Of a stretch of 64,000 nt of DNA, positions 35,707 through 45,303 are shown one piece after another. Every line of letters begins with the position of its first letter. The stretch's first letter is position 1. The translations under genes and the position numbers were made by a program. This DNA is from PALSA-350 sp963834445 (GTDB lineage Bacteria; Acidobacteriota; Terriglobia; Terriglobales; Acidobacteriaceae). The notes below the pieces were generated by a model that saw nothing but the letters and a program-made list of their open reading frames with translations, searched no databases and was not told the DNA's origin. The stretch covers positions 1 to 64,000 of the forward strand of contig CAWIBU010000001.1 of the NCBI GenBank assembly GCA_963834445.1, written 5' to 3'.

Positions 35707-38052
35707 CTATTCCAGTACGGCGACCTCGTGGTCAAGAATCGACTTGAGCTCAAATTGCGCCCAGCCATCCTGTCGCCGTACCGGCGTCGCGGTTCCCCCT
35801 GCGACAGCCAGCAGCAGCCGATTGCCGGCCACGCCTTCCGGCAACTTCAACCTCACAGACAACGGACCCACTGGGATAAGCTCCTCGACCGGGATGCGCC
35901 AAGTGCCCGCACTGGTCAAATTCACCAGGTGCAGGATGAGCCGGCCTGGTTGCTGATAAAGATGACAATCGATCAACCCCGGACCCTGCACCTCAAGCGG
36001 AAAGCTGTCTCCCGCTGCCCAGCGCACCAGGTTCGCCAGCAGATCGCCATGATCCGGGATGTTGCCCTGCTCATAGCGGCGGTCCAGGTCGGCCGGCAGA
36101 TACGCGATGCGGGCGCTTCCCTGCTGCCGGATCACCAGGCCCGGAATCTCGGTGCGAGGAACCCTCATCCACGAATCCTCCGGCGGAAAGACGGGGAACG
36201 CAGGAACCAGGGTCAGCAGCACCACAGTTCCCGGCGCCGGCTTCACTTCGGGAAGTACTCCGCCAAACGTCACAATGTTGGTTTCTTCAAAGCCGCGCAG
36301 GATTGGGTGCCGGGGCGCCGACTTCGCCGGCTCGTCTCCATGCCGGGGGCCGTCGACGTCTTGCCCGACATCTGGAGTGAGCCGCAGATAAGTATGCTGC
36401 AGCGCAGCCGGATCGCTTGGACCATACCTTTTGCCCGTGTAGCTGACTCCCAGCACATCGGCCAGCGCAAACTCGGGCAGGCGGTCGCCAAAGTCGTCGT
36501 ACAAACTGGTTTCATCGGTCGCAACCAGCGACCCACCTCTGCTGACAAAGCCCCGAACGGCTTCCACCTGCGCCCTGGACATTGCGGCCAGGTTAGGAAG
36601 AACCAGCACTGAAAACCGGCTCGCCTCGCGCTCGATGTCGTCAGCGTGAATGGGCAGGTAGGGAATGCGCGCCCGGATAAGCGCCTGGATCATGCCGTCA
36701 TAGGGAGCCAGCGCCAGCACGTTGGCATGGTCGCGGCCATACCACTCAAAGTTACGCTGGGAATAGACCACGGCTACGGTGGCAATGGGTTGACGGTTGA
36801 CCAGATATGGCTGGCGATCGGCATACCAGCGGAAGAAGGGCTCGACCACCTGGAACTGGCGGCGGTCTTCCTGGTAACCGCCCACATGGTGCCACCAGGG
36901 CTGAATCGTTCCGGCGACGCCCTCCACCATCCACATACGCACTTCGGGGATCGGGCGCGCCGCCTTGCGCGGTCCGTAGGTCGCCATGCTTTCTGGCGCC
37001 AGCTTATCCCAGCCGCCCAGCCCGTGAACCCGCTTGCCCGTATCCCCGTTTTCCTGGAAGCCTTCGCTTTGGCCCGTACCGGGGGGCCCCAGTCCATTAT
37101 TGGCCCGCCCCTGATGGTCGAGCATGAGTATGTCTGCCCGCCGGCAAAGCTCTCTCATATCGCGAAAGCTGCTGGCGGCCTGCACAAAATTTCCGCTGAG
37201 CATGCCGCTCCAGATGCAGTCGGGGCCGCCCGCGGCTTTGGTCGTGCTCGTGAACAGATCCCAAATCTCCAGACGGCGCTGATAGCTCCACGCGATCCAC
37301 TGCCGGTAAACCGCATCGTCCCAGTTCTTCACACGGGGCAGATCTTTCCCGCTGAACTGATGGAACTTGCTTTTGCAATAGCCGCAGTAACACATGCTGT
37401 CGCGGCCCAGGCCGGCCCAGTGATTATCAGTAAACCCTTCGGGCTTTTCGTGGGTGATGATTTCGCGCAGAATACTGGGAATGTATTCGTCGTAATAGGG
37501 GCCGTTGATGCAGGTGGTATAAAGCAGATCGCCCTCTGCCTCCGAGCCAGTGCGATAGGGCTCGCCTGCGGCGTTCACCGCAAACCAGTCAGGATGTGCC
37601 TGGTAAAACGGTGCGAACGCGCTGCCGCAGTCCATCCGGGCAAAGACGACGAGCCCGTCGGCATGAGCTGCCCGGGTGAGATCGCCATAGAGATCGCCGC
37701 CGTTCAGGAACCTGGCCTGGTGTTGTAAAGGTTCTTTGCTCGGGTAATAGGCCACGATGCCGCCCGCGTTGATGACCATGCCCTGCGTTTGGGTACGCTG
37801 CCAATAACCTCGCCACCACGCAAGATCGAAGTGCTGGGGATCGAGTTCATTGAGGTTGATCTGTCCCCAGCGGTAAGTGCGCTGGTACCAGGGCACGCCG
37901 GCCTTAGGGGACATGGCGTTCTGCGCCGGCTGCGCCCTCGCCTCGCTGCTGCGCAAGCCGCCCACACTGATGGCCAACGGGAGCACTGCCGTCATCCTGA
38001 GAAAGTCCCGGCGTGACTCCAATACTTTGTTCTTCTTGTCAAGCGGGTTCAT
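35707..38052 (-). CDS. Tat-exported glycosidase-like protein with beta-galactosidase trimerisation-type domain
   Basis: A 781-residue protein starting with a twin-arginine signal (ESRRDFLRMTAVLPLAISVG). Residues about 55-420 look like a GH-like TIM barrel of the GHL6/alpha-amylase-like kind (DLTRAAHADGLVVFARMDCG; PEGFTDNHWAGLGRDSMCYC with a CxxC). Residues about 440-650 resemble the GH42 trimerisation/glutaminase-like fold (IATVAVVYSQRNFEWYGRDH; FSVLVLPNLAAMSRAQVEAV). The tail is beta-rich. The substrate is likely a plant or microbial glycan. The PhyH-family gene lies upstream on the same strand with a gap of about 54 bases, so they probably form a transcription unit. Confidence 0.88.
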   Translation of the reverse strand: MNPLDKKNKVLESRRDFLRMTAVLPLAISVGGLRSSEARAQPAQNAMSPKAGVPWYQRTYRWGQINLNELDPQHFDLAWWRGYWQRTQTQGMVINAGGIVAYYPSKEPLQHQARFLNGGDLYGDLTRAAHADGLVVFARMDCGSAFAPFYQAHPDWFAVNAAGEPYRTGSEAEGDLLYTTCINGPYYDEYIPSILREIITHEKPEGFTDNHWAGLGRDSMCYCGYCKSKFHQFSGKDLPRVKNWDDAVYRQWIAWSYQRRLEIWDLFTSTTKAAGGPDCIWSGMLSGNFVQAASSFRDMRELCRRADILMLDHQGRANNGLGPPGTGQSEGFQENGDTGKRVHGLGGWDKLAPESMATYGPRKAARPIPEVRMWMVEGVAGTIQPWWHHVGGYQEDRRQFQVVEPFFRWYADRQPYLVNRQPIATVAVVYSQRNFEWYGRDHANVLALAPYDGMIQALIRARIPYLPIHADDIEREASRFSVLVLPNLAAMSRAQVEAVRGFVSRGGSLVATDETSLYDDFGDRLPEFALADVLGVSYTGKRYGPSDPAALQHTYLRLTPDVGQDVDGPRHGDEPAKSAPRHPILRGFEETNIVTFGGVLPEVKPAPGTVVLLTLVPAFPVFPPEDSWMRVPRTEIPGLVIRQQGSARIAYLPADLDRRYEQGNIPDHGDLLANLVRWAAGDSFPLEVQGPGLIDCHLYQQPGRLILHLVNLTSAGTWRIPVEELIPVGPLSVRLKLPEGVAGNRLLLAVAGGTATPVRRQDGWAQFELKSILDHEVAVLE

Positions 38053-38106
38053 GATTGCCGGCCTTGGCGAGAGCGAGCCTATCGATTTTATGAGGGGCGC
38101 ACGACA

Positions 38107-38934
38107 CTAATCAGCCTGCGGCCGCGGCGGGTTAGCCCAATGAGCGGATTCATCTTTCCCGCTCACAACTACGCCTTTCGCATTCCAACCCAGGTCCGCG
38201 CGCACCATCGCCGGGCAATAGCGCAGCGTCAGCCCGCTGCGCCGTTTGTTCGATTGATTCGCTTCCGATCCATGCAGCAGCAGATCGCTGTGGATGGAAA
38301 TCTCTCCGGCCTTCAGGACCACATCGACCGGTTGTCCAAGCGTCTCTGCTCCCTCGACCGTTTGGTTCAGAACATTCCCCTCATCGTTTTCGCGCAGGGT
38401 GTAGGTCAAATGGCCCAGGTGGTGCGAACCAGGAATGTAGCGCATGCACGCGTTTTCGACCGTGGCATCATCGATCGCCAGCCATGCGGTCACGGCCATA
38501 GACGGTGTCAGCGGCCAGTAGCTCGAATCCTGATGCCATGAGACCCGCTTGCCATCTCCAGGCATTTTGCAAAAGAAGTGCGAACCCCAGGCAATCACGT
38601 TCTCCCCCAGCAGATCTTTGATGCGGGCCACGATACGCGGGTCGGTCAGGATGTCGTAAACCCGCCGATGGCGCAGGTGTGCGGTACTGATCGAGTAGCT
38701 ATCGCCCCCTGCGGCAAGTGTTCTGGCCAGCAGTTCATCGAAGTAATGGCGGATGCCCGCTATCTCGTCTTGCTCAAAAATGCGAATGCCCGCGAGATAA
38801 CCGTCGCGATTGAAGGTTGCAATCTGCTCCGGCGTCAGCGCTGCCGGTCGCTCGGTGGTCGCCGGATGAAACCGCAGATCGCGGTCAAGCTTGCTCAATT
38901 CTTCGCTGCTTGGAATGAACCTGGATGTCGTCAA
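38107..38934 (-). CDS. Phytanoyl-CoA dioxygenase (PhyH) family protein
   Basis: A 275-residue Fe(II)/2-oxoglutarate-dependent dioxygenase. It has TFNRDGYLAGIRIFEQDEIA at the N-terminus, the metal pair His-x-Asp in WHQDSSYWPL, the substrate-positioning region ACMRYIPGSHHLGHL and the distal His in IHSDLLLHGSEANQS, with a later Arg in SGLTLRYCP. The family hydroxylates unactivated carbons of lipids, amino acids or natural products. No signal is present, so it acts in the cytosol. It precedes the Tat-exported glycosidase on the same strand. It is divergent from gamma-glutamyltransferase across about 150 bases. Confidence 0.92.
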   Translation of the reverse strand: MTTSRFIPSSEELSKLDRDLRFHPATTERPAALTPEQIATFNRDGYLAGIRIFEQDEIAGIRHYFDELLARTLAAGGDSYSISTAHLRHRRVYDILTDPRIVARIKDLLGENVIAWGSHFFCKMPGDGKRVSWHQDSSYWPLTPSMAVTAWLAIDDATVENACMRYIPGSHHLGHLTYTLRENDEGNVLNQTVEGAETLGQPVDVVLKAGEISIHSDLLLHGSEANQSNKRRSGLTLRYCPAMVRADLGWNAKGVVVSGKDESAHWANPPRPQAD

Positions 38935-39084
38935 CTCATCGCTCCGATTTTGATAGGCCTGTCGTCCGGATCACTTGCCCGGTACGTACAGAAGTCTAAT
39001 GCCAAAGCATTATTTTTTCCTGCGAGCCTATCCATTTCGCGAAATGCCCAATCGGCTATGGAATAATCTCGCCAAGGATGTGGC

Positions 39085-40776
39085 ATGAAACGTCTCGCAT
39101 TGGTAGCAGCCGTGCTTCTTAGCTCAAAGATTGTTCCTGCGCAACAGTTCTCGTCCGTCCCGGGGCAGGGCCGCTCGATGGTGGTCTCAAAGTTCGGTAT
39201 CGTCTCCACACCGCAATTTCTTGCCTCCCAGGCAGGCGCCCACATCCTCGAACAAGGCGGCAACGCAGTCGACGCCGCCATCGCAGCCAATGCTGTCATG
39301 GGAGTCGTGCAACCCTACGTCAACGGCATCGGCGGAGACCTCTTCGCCCTCTATTACGAGGCCAAAACCGGCAAACTTTACGGCCTGAACGCCAGCGGAT
39401 GGACCCCCAAAGCCCTCACCATCGAACGGCTCCAATCCAAAGGAATCACCGTCATTGATCCCATCGGTGTCGAGACCATCGACGTGCCCGGAGCCGTTGC
39501 CGGATGGGACGCCATGCGCACCCGCTTTGGCACTCTGCCCTTTGGCCAGACCCTCGCACCCGCCATCTACTACGCGCAAAACGGATTTCCCCTGGCCGAG
39601 CGCAATGCCCGCTACTGGATTTCGAAGAGGCTGCTCAACCAGCCCGGCTACCGCGAAACCTACGACATCTGGCCCACTGCGCCACAGCCCGGCGACCTCT
39701 TCAGGAACCCCGCCCTCGCCAATTCCCTGCGCCAGATCGCCGCGCATGGCCGCGATGCTTTCTATAACGGTCCCATGACCGGGACCATGGTCAACTTTCT
39801 CGATGCGCACGGGGGAACGCATACCCTCGAAGACTTTCGTGACTTTCAGCCAGAGTGGGTTGAGCCCGTCTCCACCACCTACCGCGGCTGGACGGTCTAT
39901 GAGCTGCCGCCCAATGGCCAGGGCATCGCCGCGCTCTCCATGCTCAATATCATGGAGCACTTTCCCATGGCCCAATATGGCCACAACTCCGTCGATGCTC
40001 TGCATGTGATGATCGAGGCCAAAAAGCTTGCCTACGCCGACATGTACAAGTATGTCGGCGATCCGCGCTTCACGCCTATCCCGACCAAGGAGCTCATCTC
40101 CAAAGACCTCGCTGCCCGGCGAGCTAAACTTATCTCCATGAATAAGGCCGCCTGCCAGGTCGTTCCCTCCGAGGTTTCGGCAGAGCTCAACAAGCACGGC
40201 AACTCCACCATCTATCTCTCCACCATCGACAAAGACGGCAACATCGTCTCGCTGATCCAGAGCAACTATGCCGGCTATGGCACGGGCCTCGTCGCTCCGG
40301 GTCTCGGCTTCTCTTTCCAGAACCGCGGAGCCGGTTTCCAGCTCAAGCCTGGCTTGCCCAATTCGCTCGCCGGACACAAGCGTCCTCTGCACACCATCAT
40401 CCCGGCGTTTATGGAGAAAGGCGACATCCATATTGGCTTCGGTATCATGGGGGGCTGGAACCAGGCGCAGGCCCATGCCCAGTTCGTCGCGAACGTCGTC
40501 GACTACGGCATGAACGTGCAGGCGGCGCTCGAACAGCCCCGCTTCACCAAAGACACGTTCGCAGGTTGCGACCTGGAAATGGAGGAGACCATCCCTGCCG
40601 ATGTCCGCGCCGGTCTCACCCAGCGTGGTCACGACATCAAGCTCCTCGAACCTTTTTCCTTTGCGGTGGGTCAAGGGGCTGCCGTGGTGCGTGACAGCAC
40701 CCGCTCGGTCAACTTTGCTGCGGGCGATCCGCGCTCCGACGGAGCTGCCATCCCGCAAGAGCCGGAGACGCGGTAG
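39085..40776 (+). CDS. ggt: Gamma-glutamyltransferase
   Basis: A 563-residue exported enzyme with a signal peptide (MKRLALVAAVLLSSKIVPAQ). Family motifs include GGNAVDAAIAANAVMGVVQP, GGDLFALYYEAKTGK, YELPPNGQGIAALSMLNIME, and the autoprocessing site HGNSTIYLSTIDKDGN, where Thr375 should be the new N-terminal nucleophile of the small subunit. It transfers or hydrolyses gamma-glutamyl groups of glutathione and related peptides in the periplasm. It may equally be a cephalosporin-acylase-like relative; the family does not separate these by sequence alone. The next gene starts 5 bases downstream. Confidence 0.95.
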   Translation: MKRLALVAAVLLSSKIVPAQQFSSVPGQGRSMVVSKFGIVSTPQFLASQAGAHILEQGGNAVDAAIAANAVMGVVQPYVNGIGGDLFALYYEAKTGKLYGLNASGWTPKALTIERLQSKGITVIDPIGVETIDVPGAVAGWDAMRTRFGTLPFGQTLAPAIYYAQNGFPLAERNARYWISKRLLNQPGYRETYDIWPTAPQPGDLFRNPALANSLRQIAAHGRDAFYNGPMTGTMVNFLDAHGGTHTLEDFRDFQPEWVEPVSTTYRGWTVYELPPNGQGIAALSMLNIMEHFPMAQYGHNSVDALHVMIEAKKLAYADMYKYVGDPRFTPIPTKELISKDLAARRAKLISMNKAACQVVPSEVSAELNKHGNSTIYLSTIDKDGNIVSLIQSNYAGYGTGLVAPGLGFSFQNRGAGFQLKPGLPNSLAGHKRPLHTIIPAFMEKGDIHIGFGIMGGWNQAQAHAQFVANVVDYGMNVQAALEQPRFTKDTFAGCDLEMEETIPADVRAGLTQRGHDIKLLEPFSFAVGQGAAVVRDSTRSVNFAAGDPRSDGAAIPQEPETR

Positions 40777-40781
40777 GCGAT

Positions 40782-43142
40782 GTGAATAAGCTGTGTGAGA
40801 ACCCTCTCAAACCGCACAAGAGTTCTCACACTCCCGCTAAAACCCCTGTTGAGATGAGGCCGTTCCCGATGCACGCCGCCTTACTGCGATTTTTCCTTTC
40901 CCGCAGATTCACAACATCGACTGTTACCATTCTGCTGGCGACCTCTTTGTCAATCGCCCGCCTCGGGGCGCGTCCGCTTCTCGCGCAGGACTGGCAACCT
41001 GACTACGCGCTTCAACCACGCCCGGATGGCCCGGGAGTCGATACTCTGGCCAGACCAGAGCCGGTGCAAACGCACATGTTCGACGGCCCCGCATCTTCTG
41101 AGCAACTGCAGACATGGCTCAGCGCCCTCAACGCCTGGCGAGACCACCGAAAGAAAGAGATCGAATACCACGACGATCTCTTTCACAAGAATGAGCTGGC
41201 GTGGGCCCGCCACACCTTTACACAGGATCAACTGCTGGTCTGGGACAGGAGCTTCTACAACCCCGTCGCGCGTGAATACACCATCGATCATGCCTTGGCG
41301 GAGATCGAAGACCGCTTCGGCGCGCTCGACTCGGTTTTGCTCTGGCCGGGATACCCCAATCTCGGTCTCGACGATAGAAATCAATTCGACTTGATGCGCG
41401 ACCTTCCCGGCGGCGTGCCCGCTCTGCGCAAAATGGTCTCTGCCTTCCACGACCGTGGAATCAAGGTTTTCTTTCCCGTTCTGGTTTGGGATGAAGGCAC
41501 CCACGATGCCCACGTCTCCCGCGATGCCCAAGCCGTTCAACTGCTGCACGAGATCGGGGCCGACGGAATCAACTTCGACACCCTGAGTGCGGTGCCCTCG
41601 GACGCCCGGGACCTTGCTCTCGCCGCCAGACCTCAACTCGCTCTCGAACCCCAGTTCGATCCACAAAACGCCTCGCTGGCCGCGAGCGTTATCAGTTGGG
41701 ACGACTGGGTTCTCTGGGACGATCGTCTCGCACCCTTTATTCCGCAAGTCAGCCGCGTCAAGTGGCTTGAGCCTCGTCATATGGTGCAGGTGACAGATCG
41801 TTATGCGCAGCTCAAAATCAATAGTCTGCAACACGCGTTTTTTAACGGCGAGGGCTATGCTCTGCTGGAGAATCTCTGGGGCTTTTGGAACGGATTTTCT
41901 CCCCGCGACGCAGAGGCAGTGCGGCGCTTTACGCGGATCGAACGCTCGTACGCTGACCTGTTGACCTCGGCCCAGTGGGAACCGCATACTCCGATGCTGC
42001 AAGCGGGCATCTTTGCCAGCAGGTTTCCTGGAACCGGGCAGACGCTGTGGACCATCGTGAATCGCAATGCATATGACGTCGATGGGGAGCAGCTCGCCAT
42101 CCCGGCCCAACCAGGGGTCCGCTACTACGATCTCTGGCATGGCCGGGAACTCATTCCAACCATGCGCGACGGAAACGCTGTCTTGCATTTTCCGCTGGAG
42201 TCACTGGGTTTTGGTGCGGTTCTGGCGCGCGACGGGCGCCCCAATCAGTCGCTTTCGGGGCTACTCACAGCCGCCCAAAAAGACGCGGGAAAGCCGTTGC
42301 AGAGTTACTCCCGGCAGACACCCTTCGCCGCGCAAACCATGACCCCGATCGCAGCCAGCCCGAGGTCGAACGATCCCCCAGCAGGAATGGTCAGCATACC
42401 CGCCACCGACTATGACTTTGTGGTCAGCGGAATCGAAGTTGAAAATGGCAATAATCCCGGGGTCGACGTGCAGTTTCCGTGGGAATCGTCGCCTCGCCGC
42501 TACCACCGCCACCGGCTTCACATTCCGCGCTTTTCCATCGACCGCACGCCCGTCACCAACGCCGAGTTCGAACAGTTTCTCCGCTCGGCCCACTACCACC
42601 CGATCGATGATCACAACTTTCTGCGCGACTGGAGCAACGGAACCTTTCCTGCCGCATGGGGCGACAAGCCCGTCACCTGGGTCTCGATCGAAGACGCCCG
42701 CGCCTATGCTCGCTGGGCAGGAAAACGGCTGCCTCATGTCTGGGAGTGGCAGTATGCAGCTCAGGGGAGCGATGGCCGCGTCTATCCGTGGGGATCGGCC
42801 TGGGATCCACGCGCCGTGCCGCCGGTCAATCACTCTCGTACCCGCCGGCCCCCTACCGCCGTGAATGCATTTCCATCCGGCGCCAGCCCCTTCGGCGTAC
42901 TTGACATGGAAGGAAACGTGGCCCAGTGGACGGATGAGTTCAGCGATGCGCACACGCGCGCGGCTGTGCTTCGAGGCGGCGACTTTTACCGTCCTCTTGG
43001 CGCGCTCTGGTACTTTCCCAAAAGCGATCGCCTCGACGAGCAGGAAAAATATCTCCTCGTGTCGCCGGGCCGCGACCGTTCAGGAGTCGTTGGCTTTCGT
43101 TGCGTCAAAGACGGGAATGAACGCATCACGCATGCCCGCTAG
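40782..43142 (+). CDS. Exported glycoside-hydrolase-like barrel fused to FGE-sulfatase-type domain
   Basis: GTG 40782 or ATG 40854/40869; a signal-like segment (FTTSTVTILLATSLSIARLG) sits near residue 50. Residues about 75-500 look like a GH-type TIM barrel (VWDRSFYNPVAREYTIDHAL; GIKVFFPVLVWDEGTHDAHV; GADGINFDTLSAVP). Residues about 575-785 are a formylglycine-generating-enzyme fold: IDRTPVTNAEFEQFLRSAHY, WVSIEDARAYARWAGKRLPH, WEWQYAAQGSDGRVYPWGSA, MEGNVAQWTDEF, VLRGGDFYR, GVVGFRCV. The Cys pair used by true FGE is missing, so this domain is probably a binding or structural module. The gene follows ggt by 5 bases and is probably cotranscribed. Confidence 0.88.
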   Translation: MNKLCENPLKPHKSSHTPAKTPVEMRPFPMHAALLRFFLSRRFTTSTVTILLATSLSIARLGARPLLAQDWQPDYALQPRPDGPGVDTLARPEPVQTHMFDGPASSEQLQTWLSALNAWRDHRKKEIEYHDDLFHKNELAWARHTFTQDQLLVWDRSFYNPVAREYTIDHALAEIEDRFGALDSVLLWPGYPNLGLDDRNQFDLMRDLPGGVPALRKMVSAFHDRGIKVFFPVLVWDEGTHDAHVSRDAQAVQLLHEIGADGINFDTLSAVPSDARDLALAARPQLALEPQFDPQNASLAASVISWDDWVLWDDRLAPFIPQVSRVKWLEPRHMVQVTDRYAQLKINSLQHAFFNGEGYALLENLWGFWNGFSPRDAEAVRRFTRIERSYADLLTSAQWEPHTPMLQAGIFASRFPGTGQTLWTIVNRNAYDVDGEQLAIPAQPGVRYYDLWHGRELIPTMRDGNAVLHFPLESLGFGAVLARDGRPNQSLSGLLTAAQKDAGKPLQSYSRQTPFAAQTMTPIAASPRSNDPPAGMVSIPATDYDFVVSGIEVENGNNPGVDVQFPWESSPRRYHRHRLHIPRFSIDRTPVTNAEFEQFLRSAHYHPIDDHNFLRDWSNGTFPAAWGDKPVTWVSIEDARAYARWAGKRLPHVWEWQYAAQGSDGRVYPWGSAWDPRAVPPVNHSRTRRPPTAVNAFPSGASPFGVLDMEGNVAQWTDEFSDAHTRAAVLRGGDFYRPLGALWYFPKSDRLDEQEKYLLVSPGRDRSGVVGFRCVKDGNERITHAR

Positions 43143-43286
43143 GTAAACCATCCGCTGCTAGGCAACGTGGTGACGCTCTGCGTGGCGGGAGGCATGGCGC
43201 TCCTGCTGTGGATTGTGGGCTGCATCTACGGCGTCAGAAGGGCCACGGAGGCCTGTGCGGCCCCCGTGCCGGTTACGGATCGATCC
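43143..43286 (+). other. Possible remnant of a membrane protein
   Basis: A plus frame reads PLLGNVVTLCVAGGMALLLW and on to IVGCIYGVRRA. It is a convincing membrane helix flanked by charges, but it has no start, no body and no stop in context. It may be the tail fragment of a lost membrane glycosyltransferase or transporter. This is weak and based on composition only. Confidence 0.25.
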
Positions 43287-44426
43287 CTACTTACCCAGAT
43301 GCGTTTTGATCGCATAAGACCAAAGGTCCGCCAATATGCCATACCCTGTGACCGATGGATGAATCCCATCCGAGCCGATGTTGGCAGAGACATTGGTGGC
43401 GGCAGCTGCGTAGAAATCAATCAAAGTCGTTCGCGGAAATCGAGCTGCGGTCGCTTTAATTTGCGCATTTGCCGAAGCAATTTGCGGCGCCCAACCAGCA
43501 ACGCTGGCAATGGCGCCCGAAGCCCTCGCATTCATCGGAGGAATGGTTGACACAATCACCCAGGCGTTCGGATCCTGAGCAAAAATATTGCCGAGAAGAT
43601 TCGACAACTGCCCCGCGACGCTCCCGGCATGACCCTGGGCAACATCATTTGTGCCGCCCAATACGAGAACAAATTCAGGCTGGTACGCTCGAATCGACCC
43701 ATCACCATCGGCAAAACCCTGAATGCCGGCAATGTCATACCCGCCGTGCCCTTCCCAGTGCACATCCGAGCAAGCCGTCACGATCCCGGGCTCGAGCGCG
43801 GCGCTGTTGCCCGTAAACGCAAAAGACACCCCCGATTGCTTAAGCAAAGACTCGAGTGGGCAGCGATAACCACCCTGGATAAACGTCGCGTACGTGGCCC
43901 AACCCTCGGTAATCGAGTCACCCAACGGCATGATCCTGACCTGGCCGCTGGTACTGCCGGCGCTACTGCCAGTACTGCTGGCTTGGGCGAGAGCGAATTT
44001 CCACGCCACCGGAGTCTTCCCCATCACAGGCCGGGCGCCGTTGCCCACCAGGGCCGGCTGCTCAACATATCTGCCCGTGCTCACGTCAAGCACGGCGCTC
44101 GCACTGGTGATCGTAAACAGGTCAGCCTTCGTGCTCATGACTACGTTCCCGGTCCCATTATCAGAAAGGCAAACCTTCAAGCTGCACACGGTAAAGGCAT
44201 TCGCTACCCGCGGTGTGGGCGTCCAGGTGAATGCCTGGGTCGATTGACTGGGAACAAAGGCCTGATAGACCTGTAGGGCTGTCTGGCCACTTTGCGAACC
44301 GCGCGCATCCCAAAAATACCCCTGGGGATCTTCTTGCGTGAGGGTGACCGTACTTTGGGCAAAGGCTCCGTTGTTCAGGAAGCCGCTCGCAAGACATACC
44401 GCAATCACGGTAAGCGCAAATTTCAT
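43287..44426 (-). CDS. Secreted SGNH/GDSL hydrolase
   Basis: ATG 44426 (MKFALTVIAVCLASGFLNNG) gives a standard signal peptide and about 379 residues; the frame upstream to 44501 is not needed. An N-terminal beta-rich region is linked by a Ser/Gly-rich segment (ASSTGSSAGSTSG) to an SGNH domain. That domain has MPLGDSITEG (nucleophile Ser), GGTNDVAQGH (block III Asn) and DGIHPSVTGY (catalytic Asp/His). Such enzymes deacetylate or de-esterify polysaccharides. Context gives no clear partner. Confidence 0.92.
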   Translation of the reverse strand: MKFALTVIAVCLASGFLNNGAFAQSTVTLTQEDPQGYFWDARGSQSGQTALQVYQAFVPSQSTQAFTWTPTPRVANAFTVCSLKVCLSDNGTGNVVMSTKADLFTITSASAVLDVSTGRYVEQPALVGNGARPVMGKTPVAWKFALAQASSTGSSAGSTSGQVRIMPLGDSITEGWATYATFIQGGYRCPLESLLKQSGVSFAFTGNSAALEPGIVTACSDVHWEGHGGYDIAGIQGFADGDGSIRAYQPEFVLVLGGTNDVAQGHAGSVAGQLSNLLGNIFAQDPNAWVIVSTIPPMNARASGAIASVAGWAPQIASANAQIKATAARFPRTTLIDFYAAAATNVSANIGSDGIHPSVTGYGILADLWSYAIKTHLGK

Positions 44427-45303
44427 CGTAAACCTCAATCTAAAAAAAAATAGTCGGGCGCGCCAAGGAGTCAGTCTTGCCGTTGAAACAGGAATATGCA
44501 TGCACTCTCTTCATGGCTACCGTGAAAAAGTGCTTTGGTAGCGCGAAGAATTTACCCGCCCTGCTTCCGCATGGAAGCAGAACGATGGTGGTTACGTGCC
44601 GATCACATCGCAGAGTTAAGGAAGGGATCTCAGGGAGGAAGAATATTCCTAGCTACTCAATGAATCGTGAACTCTTTACCCGCACATCGATAGCGAACAA
44701 GTAAGTGTTACGTTGGGCATCGCGCAAATGTCGATCGCTGCCAACATTGCGGCTGGCCAGCAGCGCTCTCTACTGCAGATTTAATTACATGGAGTGTTGA
44801 AGCGACTATGTGCAATTTACCTTGTCCGACCCAGCACGTGAGTTTTACTTTAGGCAAGCTCGCATCAGCACATTGGTTGCGTCCATGCTTGACCTTTAAT
44901 AGGTGTAACACGCAACCTACTGTTCTGCGCGCATTTCGGAGTAATATTTTTCTTTCGTAACAGTAACTATTTTTTTATCTATGTCTTCCTCGAGCCCTAT
45001 ATTCCTGCACTGCAGGCAGCATTCTCACCGCACACAACGCAGCACTTCGCTCCTCTGCGCGGCGCGACCAACTGCTAAGCTCTTCATCATCGTTGTGCCC
45101 ACAGCGGCACCACAAAACGGTGCGAGGGCGATGCGCGGACTCTCCGAAGTCTTTCATTCTCTCGGATCCACTGTGGTCTTCATCGGCACTCGATGCCGGC
45201 TTGACAAGGCGAGATCGACATGCTCGCGAAGAAATCAACACGGTTGTACTGAATAGAACAGATTCGGCAAGCTCTTGCCAGCAATACTCAAGATTGCGCG
45301 GGA
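44427..45303. other. Gene-poor stretch with short A/T runs
   Basis: Nearly 900 bases have no recognisable gene. The composition is richer in A and T than the surroundings, with A- and T-runs near 44440-44450 and 44945-44980. Short frames on both strands lack domains. It may be a regulatory region, a decayed gene or a former insertion site; no inverted repeats or target duplications were seen. Confidence 0.5.

Noticed and set aside
39187..40758. A 523-codon minus-strand frame over gamma-glutamyltransferase
   Set aside because: Long but antisense; the plus-strand gene has the full family signature.
40950..42188. A 412-codon minus-strand frame over the barrel/FGE gene
   Set aside because: Antisense shadow with no domain.
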